Positions 8,120-15,662 of a stretch of 35,813 nucleotides of DNA are shown in pieces (position 1 is the stretch's first letter; every line of letters begins with the position of its first letter). The stretch lies in NCBI GenBank assembly GCA_020630615.1, contig JAHDBA010000029.1:1-35813 (forward strand), in the 5' to 3' direction. A program made the translations under genes and the position numbers. The notes beneath the pieces were generated by a model. The model did not search any database and was not told the origin of the DNA. It saw only the letters and a list, made by a program, of their open reading frames with translations. This DNA comes from Myxococcota bacterium. Its GTDB lineage: Bacteria > Myxococcota > UBA727 > JAHDBA01.

Positions 8120-9085
8120 TTAATCTATGCGCGATGAAACCAACGAATCTTGAGCACTGCGCACCCGATTTCGACCGGCCCGCTTTGCTTCGTAAAGATA
8201 GCGGTCCGCGAGAGCGACCATATCTTTCGGCGACGCAATATTACCCGAATTCAACGTCGCAGCACCAACAGAAATCGTGACTGGCAGCGCCTCTTCTTCA
8301 AAGATAAAGCTATGGTTTGACACAGCGGCACAAACTCGTTCTGCCGCAAGTACGCTTTTTTCCAGGTCGGTTTCTCGTAATATGACGCCAAACTCTTCCC
8401 CGCCGTAGCGTGCAAAGACGTCTTCTCCCCGCAACGTGTTCTGGACAAGGCGTGAGAGTTCTTTGAGTACGAAGTCTCCAGCCAAATGACCGAAGGTATC
8501 GTTAAGATTCTTAAAGTGATCCAAATCGAAGAGAAGAAGTGAGAGTTGGATCCCGTGTCGAAACGCATATGCAAACTCGGATTTCAACTGCTCTGCAAAA
8601 TACTTCTTGTTGAAGGCACCCGTCAGTCCGTCCCGCGTTGCCTGATCGTAGAGTTTGCGTTGATAATTCTCCTCGACATCGTCCTGTACTGAAAACTTGA
8701 GAATGGTATTTGAACCGACCTGTACCCTATCGCCATCTGCAAGACAGTGGGACTCGACCCGACCGCCGTTCACAAACAGACCGTTGGTCGAGAAATTGTC
8801 AAAGATCCGTGTTTCTTCAGTGCGGTGCTCAACACGGGCATGCTTACGACTCACGCCCTCATCATCGATTACGATGCCACATTCGGTGTCCCTTCCAATA
8901 TGAACAACTTCTTGGTCAATCCGATGTGCGCGACCCACATGTCGCCCTCGAATCTCCACAAAGTAAAGACGCCCACCTTTTTTACGAGAGCGTGCAAAGC
9001 CTTTCATATCTACCGTATCGAGTACGGATGTTTTCTCCACAGGGCCATCCTTGACAGATCGTAGTGTGGGATAACGTGCTTTCAA
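8120..9085 (-). CDS. FHA-GGDEF diguanylate cyclase
   Basis: 321 residues. An FHA domain occupies about residues 40-132 with the conserved phosphothreonine-binding residues (GR at 64-65, SRKH at 79-82, TNG at 100-102). A GGDEF domain follows (about 150-312) with the active-site loop GGEEF at 228-232 and an upstream RxxD (Arg219-Asp222) that forms the c-di-GMP inhibitory site, so it is probably active and product-inhibited. It likely couples protein phosphothreonine signals to c-di-GMP synthesis in the cytoplasm; no membrane segment is present. The start is uncertain: TTG at 9085 has AGGA only two bases upstream, while GTG at 9040 has AAGGA at better spacing. Neither affects the domains. Confidence 0.92.
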   Translation of the reverse strand: MKARYPTLRSVKDGPVEKTSVLDTVDMKGFARSRKKGGRLYFVEIRGRHVGRAHRIDQEVVHIGRDTECGIVIDDEGVSRKHARVEHRTEETRIFDNFSTNGLFVNGGRVESHCLADGDRVQVGSNTILKFSVQDDVEENYQRKLYDQATRDGLTGAFNKKYFAEQLKSEFAYAFRHGIQLSLLLFDLDHFKNLNDTFGHLAGDFVLKELSRLVQNTLRGEDVFARYGGEEFGVILRETDLEKSVLAAERVCAAVSNHSFIFEEEALPVTISVGAATLNSGNIASPKDMVALADRYLYEAKRAGRNRVRSAQDSLVSSRID

Positions 9086-9199
9086 AATCCTGTCAAAACG
9101 AAGTATGGCGCAATGCGAAGGATCAACCTGAACCGACTTGCGCTTTGGCTATGAACAATGCAACCCATAGAAGTGGATAGGTTCAGATAGGAGCGCCAG

Positions 9200-10204
9200 A
9201 TGCGAAGCACCGTTAATCAATCATCGAACGCACTCTTTACCAAGCTTACGACGGGCGCGATTTTACTTGTACTCATGACACTCGTGGGCGCCACGTGCAC
9301 AAAAGAAGACAGCACTGCAAAAGCAAACCTTGGCAAGAACACATTCGCTGCGAACACGAAAGCGTCGCCTGAAGCTACAAAACAAAAGGGTGCGCGGGCT
9401 GCAGACGACACGATTCGCGCCTTCGACACCGTGGATTTAGCAGGACTGCAAGCGAGTGAGAAAGAAGCCTTCATTGCAATCGTGAATGATGAAGTGTGCC
9501 CATGCGCATGTGCGGCTACCTTTGCCCAGTGCTTGCAGGAAAATGCAGGGTGTGAACCCGCGCGCCTTCTTGGCAATTGGCTTAAAGAAGCGCTGCGCGA
9601 TGGGTTCCCGCCTGAGCAACTTGGAGAAGTCATCGCGAAAGAGGTGGCCGGTTTCTCGAGTGTCCCCAAAACGATTGAAACAGAAGGATTTGCACGCAAA
9701 GGCGATGTCAGCGCACCGATGACCATGGTTGAATTCGCAGACTTTCAGTGCCCGCACTGTAAAGAACTCAGTGAAACAATGGAGCGCCTTGAGAAAAAAC
9801 ATAGCGGCAAACTGAGTGTTGTTTATAAACACTTCCCATTGAGTTTTCACCCGGTCGCTGAACTTGCGGCACATGCATCTGAAGCCGCAGCGATTCAAGG
9901 AAAATTCTGGGACATGCACGATGCCATATTTAAGACGCAAGACATTCTGGATGAAACAATGTTGAGCGGGCACGCAAAAGCCATCGGTCTCGACATGGCT
10001 AAGTTTGAAAAAGACCGCAATACCAATACGATTAAAGAAAAAGTGAAGCTTAGTCGCAGTGAAGGCGTTGACCTTGGCATTGAAGCAACCCCCGCCCTCT
10101 TTATCAATGGGCGACCTTTTCATTTGCTTCGCGATATACCCACAATTGAGATGCGTATGGCAATGGAAGGCTACCGCGGTAAAGCAGCTTGCGAGAAAAA
10201 GTAA
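9200..10204 (+). CDS. DsbA-like thioredoxin-fold lipoprotein with N-terminal Cys cluster
   Basis: 334 residues, AGGAG seven bases before the ATG. A hydrophobic signal ends at LVGATC, an atypical lipobox with Thr at -1, so it is probably a lipoprotein. A small Cys-rich domain follows (Cys100, 102, 104, 111, 118: CPCAC...C...C), then a DsbA-type thioredoxin domain with active site C184-P-H-C187 and the cis-Pro loop ATPALF. CPHC is the DsbA active-site sequence and suggests an oxidising thiol-disulfide role in the periplasm. The N-terminal Cys cluster occurs in front of DsbA domains in related deltaproteobacterial proteins; its role is not known. It is followed 79 bases later by a cytochrome c peroxidase lipoprotein. 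The many Cys-rich secreted proteins in this window are plausible clients. Confidence 0.88.
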   Translation: MRSTVNQSSNALFTKLTTGAILLVLMTLVGATCTKEDSTAKANLGKNTFAANTKASPEATKQKGARAADDTIRAFDTVDLAGLQASEKEAFIAIVNDEVCPCACAATFAQCLQENAGCEPARLLGNWLKEALRDGFPPEQLGEVIAKEVAGFSSVPKTIETEGFARKGDVSAPMTMVEFADFQCPHCKELSETMERLEKKHSGKLSVVYKHFPLSFHPVAELAAHASEAAAIQGKFWDMHDAIFKTQDILDETMLSGHAKAIGLDMAKFEKDRNTNTIKEKVKLSRSEGVDLGIEATPALFINGRPFHLLRDIPTIEMRMAMEGYRGKAACEKK

Positions 10205-10246
10205 CACCTGCGCTTAGCGATCATCATAGTTTTGAAGAAACGTGCC

Positions 10247-10269
10247 CTGGCCTCTTCGCCGTGGGCCAG
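10247..10269 (+). other. Intergenic GC-rich hairpin
   Basis: CTGGCC (10247-10252) and GGCCAG (10264-10269) form a 6-bp stem with an 11-base loop, immediately before the AGGAGG of the cytochrome c peroxidase gene. There is no U-run, so it is not an intrinsic terminator; it may stabilise the downstream message. Confidence 0.25.
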
Positions 10270-10283
10270 TAGGAGGCGGTTGA

Positions 10284-11387
10284 ATGAAAAAGAATGTAAG
10301 AATCGTGGTCTCGATATTCATCGGGTCGTTGTTGATGTTGGGTACTGCGTGCTCAAAATCGGATTCGAAAGGCCCCTCAAAGGTTGAGGTTGCGAACGCC
10401 GGCGATAAGAAGGCTTCAGCAGCCGCGAAGGTTAAAGCGAAAGCTCAAAAGATTTCACGCGCGCAGTTTTCACTTTTTAAGGCCCTGCCTTCGAACTTTA
10501 ATAAGCCTGGCGCAGCACCCTCGGACGCGTTAATTGAGCTCGGTCAGGCCCTCTATCATGAGAAACGGCTTTCAAAAGCAAACGACATCTCGTGCAACTC
10601 GTGCCATGCGATGGACACCTTCGGCGTTGACAATAAAAAGACTTCGCCGGGTCACAAAGGCCAACTTGGTGAACGCAACTCACCGACCTCGTTCAATGCG
10701 GCTGGGCATTTTGCGCAGTTTTGGGACGGGCGTGCCGCAGATGTAGAAGAACAAGCGATCGGGCCGATTCTCAACGCTGTAGAGATGGCTATGCCGAGTG
10801 AAGCCGCGGTCGTTAAAAAGCTGAAAGGCATTAAAGGCTACAAAGACGCTTTTGCAAAAGCATTCCCGGGTGAGAAAGACTCTGGGATGAGCTACAAAAA
10901 TATCGGTGTTGCGATTGGCGCATTTGAGCGCCAGCTTGTCACACCAGGTCGTTGGGATAAGTACCTGAAAGGTCAAGATGATGCACTGAGCGAGGACGAG
11001 CTTCAAGGTGCTGCTAAGTTTATCGAGTACGGGTGTCAGGCATGTCATGCCGGCTCGCTCTTAGGCGGTCAAATGTACCAAAAGGTTGGCTCTGTTAAGC
11101 CCTGGCCAAATCAAAAAGATCAAGGTCGTTTTGAAGTCACGAAGAAAGAAAGTGATAAGATGATGTTTAAAGTGCCGTCGATGCGAAACGTGACTGAGAC
11201 AGCACCTTACTTTCATGACGGCGAGACTGCTGACATCAAAACTGCAATTAAAATGATGGGTGAATATCAGCTTGGTCGTGAAATTCTTGATGTAGATGTG
11301 GATTTGATGGTCAAGTGGTTCAAGACCTTGCGTGGTGAACCGGATGCAAAATACATGACTGTTCCAGAGCTTGCCCAAATGAAGTAG
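10284..11387 (+). CDS. Di-haem cytochrome c peroxidase family lipoprotein (CcpA/MauG type)
   Basis: 367 residues, AGGAGG upstream. Signal peptide with lipobox LGTAC (Cys23), then an Ala/Lys/Ser-rich linker to about residue 60. Two c-haem sites are present: C104-N-S-C-H108 and C251-Q-A-C-H255. The late motif VPSMRNVTETAPYFHDG (about 297-313) is the conserved C-terminal signature of bacterial di-haem peroxidases. The family reduces periplasmic hydrogen peroxide using electrons from small cytochromes, or oxidises protein residues (MauG). Here it is predicted to be membrane-anchored by lipid. A partner cytochrome is not encoded nearby. It forms a two-gene unit with the DsbA-like lipoprotein and is followed by a clear terminator. 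Confidence 0.93.
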   Translation: MKKNVRIVVSIFIGSLLMLGTACSKSDSKGPSKVEVANAGDKKASAAAKVKAKAQKISRAQFSLFKALPSNFNKPGAAPSDALIELGQALYHEKRLSKANDISCNSCHAMDTFGVDNKKTSPGHKGQLGERNSPTSFNAAGHFAQFWDGRAADVEEQAIGPILNAVEMAMPSEAAVVKKLKGIKGYKDAFAKAFPGEKDSGMSYKNIGVAIGAFERQLVTPGRWDKYLKGQDDALSEDELQGAAKFIEYGCQACHAGSLLGGQMYQKVGSVKPWPNQKDQGRFEVTKKESDKMMFKVPSMRNVTETAPYFHDGETADIKTAIKMMGEYQLGREILDVDVDLMVKWFKTLRGEPDAKYMTVPELAQMK

Positions 11388-11418
11388 CGTAAGTGAAATA
11401 GGGTTCATGAAAGAAAAC

Positions 11419-11443
11419 GCCTCAGCACGAGCTGGGGCTTTTT
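11419..11443 (+). terminator. Rho-independent terminator
   Basis: GCCTCAGC-acga-GCTGGGGC (one G-U pair) followed by TTTTT, 31 bases after the TAG of the cytochrome c peroxidase gene. Confidence 0.88.
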
Positions 11444-11572
11444 GAATTCGAGTCACAAACTCTCCAAACACTATGAAAGCCAAATGTGCAAATCGTGTGC
11501 AATTGGTGCGTCAAAATTCCTTCGACAACTGACAACGTCTCACCGCTATTTAAGATAGCGCAAGGAGACCTT

Positions 11573-12106
11573 ATGAAAACGCATGAACCAATCGTACCCG
11601 CATACACACCGATGACACCGACATTGACCCGTCATATCCCTCATCAAAAACTAAAATACGAAGTTGAGCCAACTCGACTTGGGTTAGCAGCCACGCTCAT
11701 GTTTCGTGCGTATTTGGGAGCCTTTTTTTCACTTTCGTTTTTAGTAGTTTTAGCTCGATTTTGCGCAGTACAATTTGGCCCAAGGCAAGGTATTCCGTCG
11801 TTGACCATGGCCATTTTGGGGTGGGCTCTTACCTCACTCATTACATATAAGGTCTGTACTTTGTCGATGTGGCGATGGCGAATACATGCGAAAGTAATGA
11901 GAGCACTCTTGGTAAGCGTAATGACAGCGTTTGTATTCGTTTCAATTTATTCGTTTTACACTCCAGGTAAACACTCCATCATAGGATTGTGGGTAACCTC
12001 GCTCTTTGCCCTCCCCTGCGTCCCCCCTCTCTTCGCATTCGTATGGTTTTGTCTTGTGAGCGCAGATGATATTAATGAGCTTAAGACACGAATGTCACTT
12101 GGGTGA
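11573..12106 (+). CDS. Small multi-pass membrane protein, unknown function
   Basis: 177 residues from the ATG at 11573, which has AAGGAG six bases upstream; a longer in-frame start at 11486 has no such site. The first 40 residues are hydrophilic and Pro/Thr-rich. Four hydrophobic stretches follow at about 43-65, 76-97, 109-129 and 136-162, with basic residues (WRWRIHAK) between the second and third. No family is recognised. It is isolated by a terminator upstream and by a geneless stretch downstream. Confidence 0.65.
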   Translation: MKTHEPIVPAYTPMTPTLTRHIPHQKLKYEVEPTRLGLAATLMFRAYLGAFFSLSFLVVLARFCAVQFGPRQGIPSLTMAILGWALTSLITYKVCTLSMWRWRIHAKVMRALLVSVMTAFVFVSIYSFYTPGKHSIIGLWVTSLFALPCVPPLFAFVWFCLVSADDINELKTRMSLG

Positions 12107-12488
12107 CAACAATGTCTTAGTTCTTGCGAGTGGCCGATCATTCTCAGAATAATCCCAACCATGAAAACAAGTTGGAACTCTTCGTGTTTCTCTTTTCGAA
12201 TCTTCGCCACATACTACTGCAGCCGTTTTTCCCCTATCACTCACATCACGGGCTTGATGGTGTGAAAGCTGCGTTCTTGTCGGCCCAACACGAATTGTTG
12301 GGTGATTCGCTCCGCAAGAACAAATCACATTAATCAGCGAAATGGCAAAGAGGCATCACAATGAACTTTGTATCCTTGCTTCTTTGCGGAACTTGGGTTT
12401 TCTACGGTTATAATATTGTTCTAATCTCATGACTTCTCCTCGATGGAGAAGAAGAGCAAGTTTTACGCCAAAGATATTCATAACTATA
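12107..12488. other. Geneless stretch with small hairpins
   Basis: No convincing gene. CCCAACA-cgaat-TGTTGGG (12284-12302) and CTTCTCC-tcgat-GGAGAAG (12433-12451) are short hairpins without U-runs. A 23-codon hydrophobic frame (12361-12432, MNFVSLLLCGTW...) has GAGG seven bases before its ATG and ends just before the second hairpin; it could encode a tiny membrane peptide but this is weak. Confidence 0.35.
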
Positions 12489-12508
12489 GCGCAGGCATGT
12501 GCCTGCGC
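12489..12508 (-). terminator. Strong hairpin, candidate terminator of the repeat-lipoprotein gene
   Basis: GCGCAGGCATGTGCCTGCGC pairs over nine bases with almost no loop (effectively a 7-8 bp stem). It lies 21 bases beyond the TAA that ends the extended lipoprotein frame. The following minus-strand sequence is AT-rich but lacks a clean U-run, so efficiency is uncertain. Confidence 0.45.
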
Positions 12509-12529
12509 CGCTTCAATTGTTATCTTCAG

Positions 12530-12724
12530 TTAGCGAGAACCACAATCTCCGCAGTCTGTACCAAAGCCGCAAATATTATATATTGCCCCATCACCGCCGT
12601 CGTCACACTCGCCATCGTTCGCATCCTCACAGATATTTTGACAAATTTCTCCAATGGGGCCTGCGGGCTCGCTCACACAGCCATCGGCACAACCATCACC
12701 ATTGGAATCTGGAAGCTCACCATA
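12530..12724 (-). pseudogene. Orphaned C-terminal module of the repeat lipoprotein, beyond an in-frame TAG
   Basis: Reading past the TAG at 12727-12725 in the same frame gives 64 further codons to a TAA at 12532-12530. The first part (YGELPDSNGDGCADGC) continues the broken repeat; the second contains CEDANDGECDDGGDG and ends GFGTDCGDCGSR, the 'DGECDDGG...GTDC-x-DCG-x-R' module that commonly ends secreted myxobacterial Cys-rich proteins. The Cys pattern is intact and there are no other stops. It is either a recently lost C-terminus or reached by occasional readthrough. Confidence 0.7.
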
Positions 12725-14473
12725 CTAACACCCAAGCAATGGACAATCGTCGGTTGATGGCGACTCAGCAACAACACACTCACCGTACTCTTGCCCAAAG
12801 TAAATGTCACAAACCTCGCCCTCTTCGCAATCGTCATTTTCTTGACAAGCGACAACATTAGCGACTGCCGGCGAACAAACTCCGACAGAAGGTGGACAAC
12901 CTTCGGCCGAGCATGAGAGTAATAACTCGCAAAACTCGCCATCTTCACAATCTGAATCAGATTCACATTCACCTTCTGGCGTAGGTTCACTTGGCTCAGG
13001 GCAAATGAACTCGCAATCAGGGCCTGTGCGGCCAACAACGCTACCATCGTCACAAACCATTGCGTCTTCCGGACAAAAAACAAAGTCATCAACTGCTGGC
13101 GAACAAACTCCGACAGAAGGTGGACAACCTTCGGCTGAGCATGAAAGTAATAGTTCACAAAACTCTCCATCTGCACAATCGGAATCGGATTCGCATTCAC
13201 CTTCTGGAGTAGGTTGACTCGGCTCAGGGCAAATAAACTCGCAATCGGCGCCGGTTCGGCCGACATAACTGCCATCTGTGCATGCGAAGACATCCATCGT
13301 ACATAGGGGTGACTCTTCGGTTACACATTCACCCACGAGGGAATGAAAATAAAAGAAGCATACCTCATCAGCCTCGCAATCTGAATCGGATTCGCACTCA
13401 TCTTCTGACGTAGGTTCACTTGGCTCAGGGCAAACAAACTCGCAATCGGGGCCGGTACGGCCAACTACGCTACCGTCATCACAAACCATTGCCTCTTCAG
13501 TACAGGCGACAGGCTCGTCCAAACAACTATCAGCACAGCCATCGCCATCTTCATCGGGGCCTTCGCCGAACTGGCAACCCATTGCGGGGCACTCAAGGTT
13601 GTCGCCTGGCTCTTCAGGACAAACAAATTCGCAATCAGGACCGGTACGGCCTACTATGCTCCCGTCATCACAAATCATTGCATCTTGTGTGCAGACAACA
13701 AACTCATCAACTACGGCTGAACACACACCAACGGAGGGTGGGCAATCCGCGGACGAGCACGCAAGTAATAATTCACAAAACTCTCCATCTGCACAATCGG
13801 AATCGGATTCGCACTCACCTTCTGGCGTAGGTTCACTTGGCTCAGGGCAAACAAATTCGCAATCGGGACCGCTGCGGCCAACGACGCTACCATCATCACA
13901 TATCATTGCGTCTTGAGTGCAAGCCACTGGCTCCTCCAAACAACTATCAGCACAGCCATCACCATCTTCATCGGGGCCTTCACCGAACTGACAACCAAGC
14001 AGTGGACACTCATCCTCGCTTGGCTCGACACAATCAGGCATGTCTTGGGGGCATTCTTCAAGACATTGGCCAGCATAGCACACCAATATACCACAATCCA
14101 TTACGATGCACTCATCCATACATTCATTATCCAAAAGCATGAACCCCTCTGGACAGTCGGTTGGCTCTGGCTCTTCAGGGCAAACAAATTCGCAATCGGG
14201 ACCGGTGCGGCCTACTACGCTACCGTCATCACAAACCATTGCCTCTTCGGTACAAGCAACAGGCTCCTCCAAACAACTATCAGCACAGCCATCGCCATCT
14301 TCATCTTCATCGGGCCCTTCACCAAACTGACAACCCATTGAAGGGCATTCGTTGTTTTCAAGGTCGCCCCTTTGAGCGTTGTCTTGATCGAAGCCAAGGG
14401 TCGAACCTGTTGTGCCACAACCCGCACCTAATAGTGTTAGTGAAAATAATGCACATACGATTTTTTTAGTCAT
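12725..14473 (-). CDS. Cys-rich tandem-repeat lipoprotein, C-terminally truncated by TAG
   Basis: 582 residues from the ATG at 14473 (AAGGAAGG about nine bases upstream), giving a signal peptide with lipobox LLGAGC (Cys19). The rest is built of two alternating modules. Module A, 'CP-x-x-GCQFGEGPDEDGDGCADSCLEEP', occurs three times plus the broken fourth. Module B, 'DAM-[VI]-CDDGS-[VI]-VGRTGPDCEF-[VI]-CPEP', occurs six times, often followed by 'ECESDSDC-x-DGEFCELLL...CPPSVGVC'. It is very acidic and rich in paired Cys, suggesting a disulfide-stabilised extended surface protein, possibly calcium-binding. Translation ends at TAG exactly where the fourth A module should have Gln (CAG in other copies). 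A run of seven A lies in codons 3-5, a possible slippage site. It is divergent from the outer-membrane-like gene at 14738. Confidence 0.85.
   Translation of the reverse strand: MTKKIVCALFSLTLLGAGCGTTGSTLGFDQDNAQRGDLENNECPSMGCQFGEGPDEDEDGDGCADSCLEEPVACTEEAMVCDDGSVVGRTGPDCEFVCPEEPEPTDCPEGFMLLDNECMDECIVMDCGILVCYAGQCLEECPQDMPDCVEPSEDECPLLGCQFGEGPDEDGDGCADSCLEEPVACTQDAMICDDGSVVGRSGPDCEFVCPEPSEPTPEGECESDSDCADGEFCELLLACSSADCPPSVGVCSAVVDEFVVCTQDAMICDDGSIVGRTGPDCEFVCPEEPGDNLECPAMGCQFGEGPDEDGDGCADSCLDEPVACTEEAMVCDDGSVVGRTGPDCEFVCPEPSEPTSEDECESDSDCEADEVCFFYFHSLVGECVTEESPLCTMDVFACTDGSYVGRTGADCEFICPEPSQPTPEGECESDSDCADGEFCELLLSCSAEGCPPSVGVCSPAVDDFVFCPEDAMVCDDGSVVGRTGPDCEFICPEPSEPTPEGECESDSDCEDGEFCELLLSCSAEGCPPSVGVCSPAVANVVACQENDDCEEGEVCDIYFGQEYGECVVAESPSTDDCPLLGC
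12855..14345. repeat. Imperfect coding repeats in the lipoprotein gene
   Basis: Blocks of about 145-155 bp near 13440-13585, 13860-14005 and 14190-14345 are close copies (shared runs such as aactatcagcacagccatc), and a second block type of about 170 bp recurs near 12855-13030, 13090-13255 and 13695-13865. Similarity at the DNA level indicates recent duplication or gene conversion within the gene. Confidence 0.8.
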
Positions 14474-14597
14474 GATACTCAACCTTCCTTTATAGGTTTC
14501 ATGTTTCCTTGCGTACATCGGAGCAGGAAGTATGCCAAGAAAGACATTTCCCCTACGCGCTTGAAAAATAATATCTTTTCAGCAATGCTAGGCCTAC

Positions 14598-14625
14598 ATC
14601 TCAAGTATTTTGATAAATATGAGAT
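14598..14625. promoter_or_regulatory. AT-rich inverted repeat between divergent genes
   Basis: ATCTCA-ag-TATTT-tgat-AAATA-TGAGAT forms an 11-bp stem with a two-base bulge. It lies 125 bases before the repeat-lipoprotein start and 113 bases before the outer-membrane-like gene. It could be an operator for both genes or a hairpin in either leader. Confidence 0.35.
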
Positions 14626-14737
14626 CCAAAGTTTACACTAATGCGAACTCGCGTTCTCACTCGAGTGGTAATCCTGTGTTAGAGGTTTTCACGCGACAGA
14701 TTTGAAGACTCACTAGTTTGTGTGGGAAGATCCCTAA

Positions 14738-15604
14738 ATGCCGAAACGCGTACATTTATACGTTGCGAAATGCATACTCTGGACAACACTCATGATGTCA
14801 CAGAGTCTTTCCGCTGAAATTATTCTTATCGACCCAAGCCATTGTCTCCAATCGGAAGAACTGAAACGAAAACTGAATCCAAAATATACTCAAAATATTC
14901 TCATCAAAACTTCCGCTGAAAGCACTAACTCGTTCGCACTCAGAATCTCCACGGATAATGACGCCGGCGGCACGGTTAAACGCAACGCTGTCTTTCATCA
15001 AGTTGAATGTGAGCAAGCGACGGATTTGACAATGCTCTTGGTCAACTCAATTTTTGAGGAGCTTGAGCTTGCGAATATACAAGAGCCTACCCAACTCGTA
15101 TCAGGATCAAATAAAGCACAGCAATATCAGCATCAGCTTATGGCTAGCTTTGGGATTGGCATTCATACCAACATGGACGAAGCTCCGAACTGGCATGGTA
15201 TTTTATCTGCAGCATACAAACTTCAGTCGCTCCATTGGGGTCTTGGTGGGCGCGCCAACTATTTGTACTTTGCGCCCCCAAATATTGGCGATGCCCACAT
15301 TCAGTACCAAAGCTTATCCTTTGACGTAGTTCTGAATTATCAAAGAGGACATCTAACTTTTGAGCTCTTTCCAACTCTCGGAATAGATATTGCGAATTCA
15401 GAGGACAATAACAACATTGGGAGACAGATTGGCCCCTTGGCAGGTTTTGGGCTAAGAACTAGCTACCTTCTAGTCAATAAGCTTTCTATTTTTCTTGAGT
15501 CACGATCGCACGTTTTACACCCCATTTACAGCCTGAATGCGGGAGAAATTCAGTATCGGCACCCACCTTTAAAACTGTGTTCTGGGCTAAGTTACCGATT
15601 TTAA
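14738..15604 (+). CDS. Probable outer-membrane beta-barrel protein, unknown function
   Basis: 288 residues. A signal peptide ends near SLSA-EIIL (residue 26). Residues about 27-130 form a small periplasmic-type region with two Cys; from about 133 the sequence alternates polar and aromatic/hydrophobic residues in strand-like segments (SFGIGIHTNM, HWGLGGRANYLYF, SLSFDVVLNYQ, LTFELFPTLGIDI, GPLAGFGLRTSYL, SIFLESRSHVL, LKLCSGLSYRF). The final residue is Phe, the classical sorting signal of outer-membrane barrels. No named family is recognised. It lies 58 bases upstream of the ECF sigma gene, separated by a T8 run but no terminator hairpin, so it may be the first gene of that operon. The Shine-Dalgarno is weak (GGAAG). 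Confidence 0.7.
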   Translation: MPKRVHLYVAKCILWTTLMMSQSLSAEIILIDPSHCLQSEELKRKLNPKYTQNILIKTSAESTNSFALRISTDNDAGGTVKRNAVFHQVECEQATDLTMLLVNSIFEELELANIQEPTQLVSGSNKAQQYQHQLMASFGIGIHTNMDEAPNWHGILSAAYKLQSLHWGLGGRANYLYFAPPNIGDAHIQYQSLSFDVVLNYQRGHLTFELFPTLGIDIANSEDNNNIGRQIGPLAGFGLRTSYLLVNKLSIFLESRSHVLHPIYSLNAGEIQYRHPPLKLCSGLSYRF

Positions 15605-15662
15605 TGTTATTGTTTATTATTTTTTTTGCACCAAAGCGTTGTCGAGATAGCAATAGAACTAT

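Noticed and set aside
9437..10207. 256-codon minus-strand open frame
   Set aside because: It lies opposite the DsbA-like gene, which has a signal, motif and ribosome site; the antisense translation shows no family features.
12725..12727. Genome-wide recoding of TAG as an amino acid
   Set aside because: TAG is used as a normal stop in clear genes here (htrA, cytochrome c peroxidase, prmA), so only local readthrough or mutation remains possible.
13420..14341. Plus-strand open frames opposite the repeat lipoprotein
   Set aside because: They are antisense reflections of a Cys/Asp-rich gene (Ser/Gln/His-rich translations) with no ribosome sites or recognisable domains.
12855..14345. CRISPR array or non-coding satellite
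   Set aside because: The repeats are long, imperfect and keep one protein frame with a signal peptide; spacing is not CRISPR-like.
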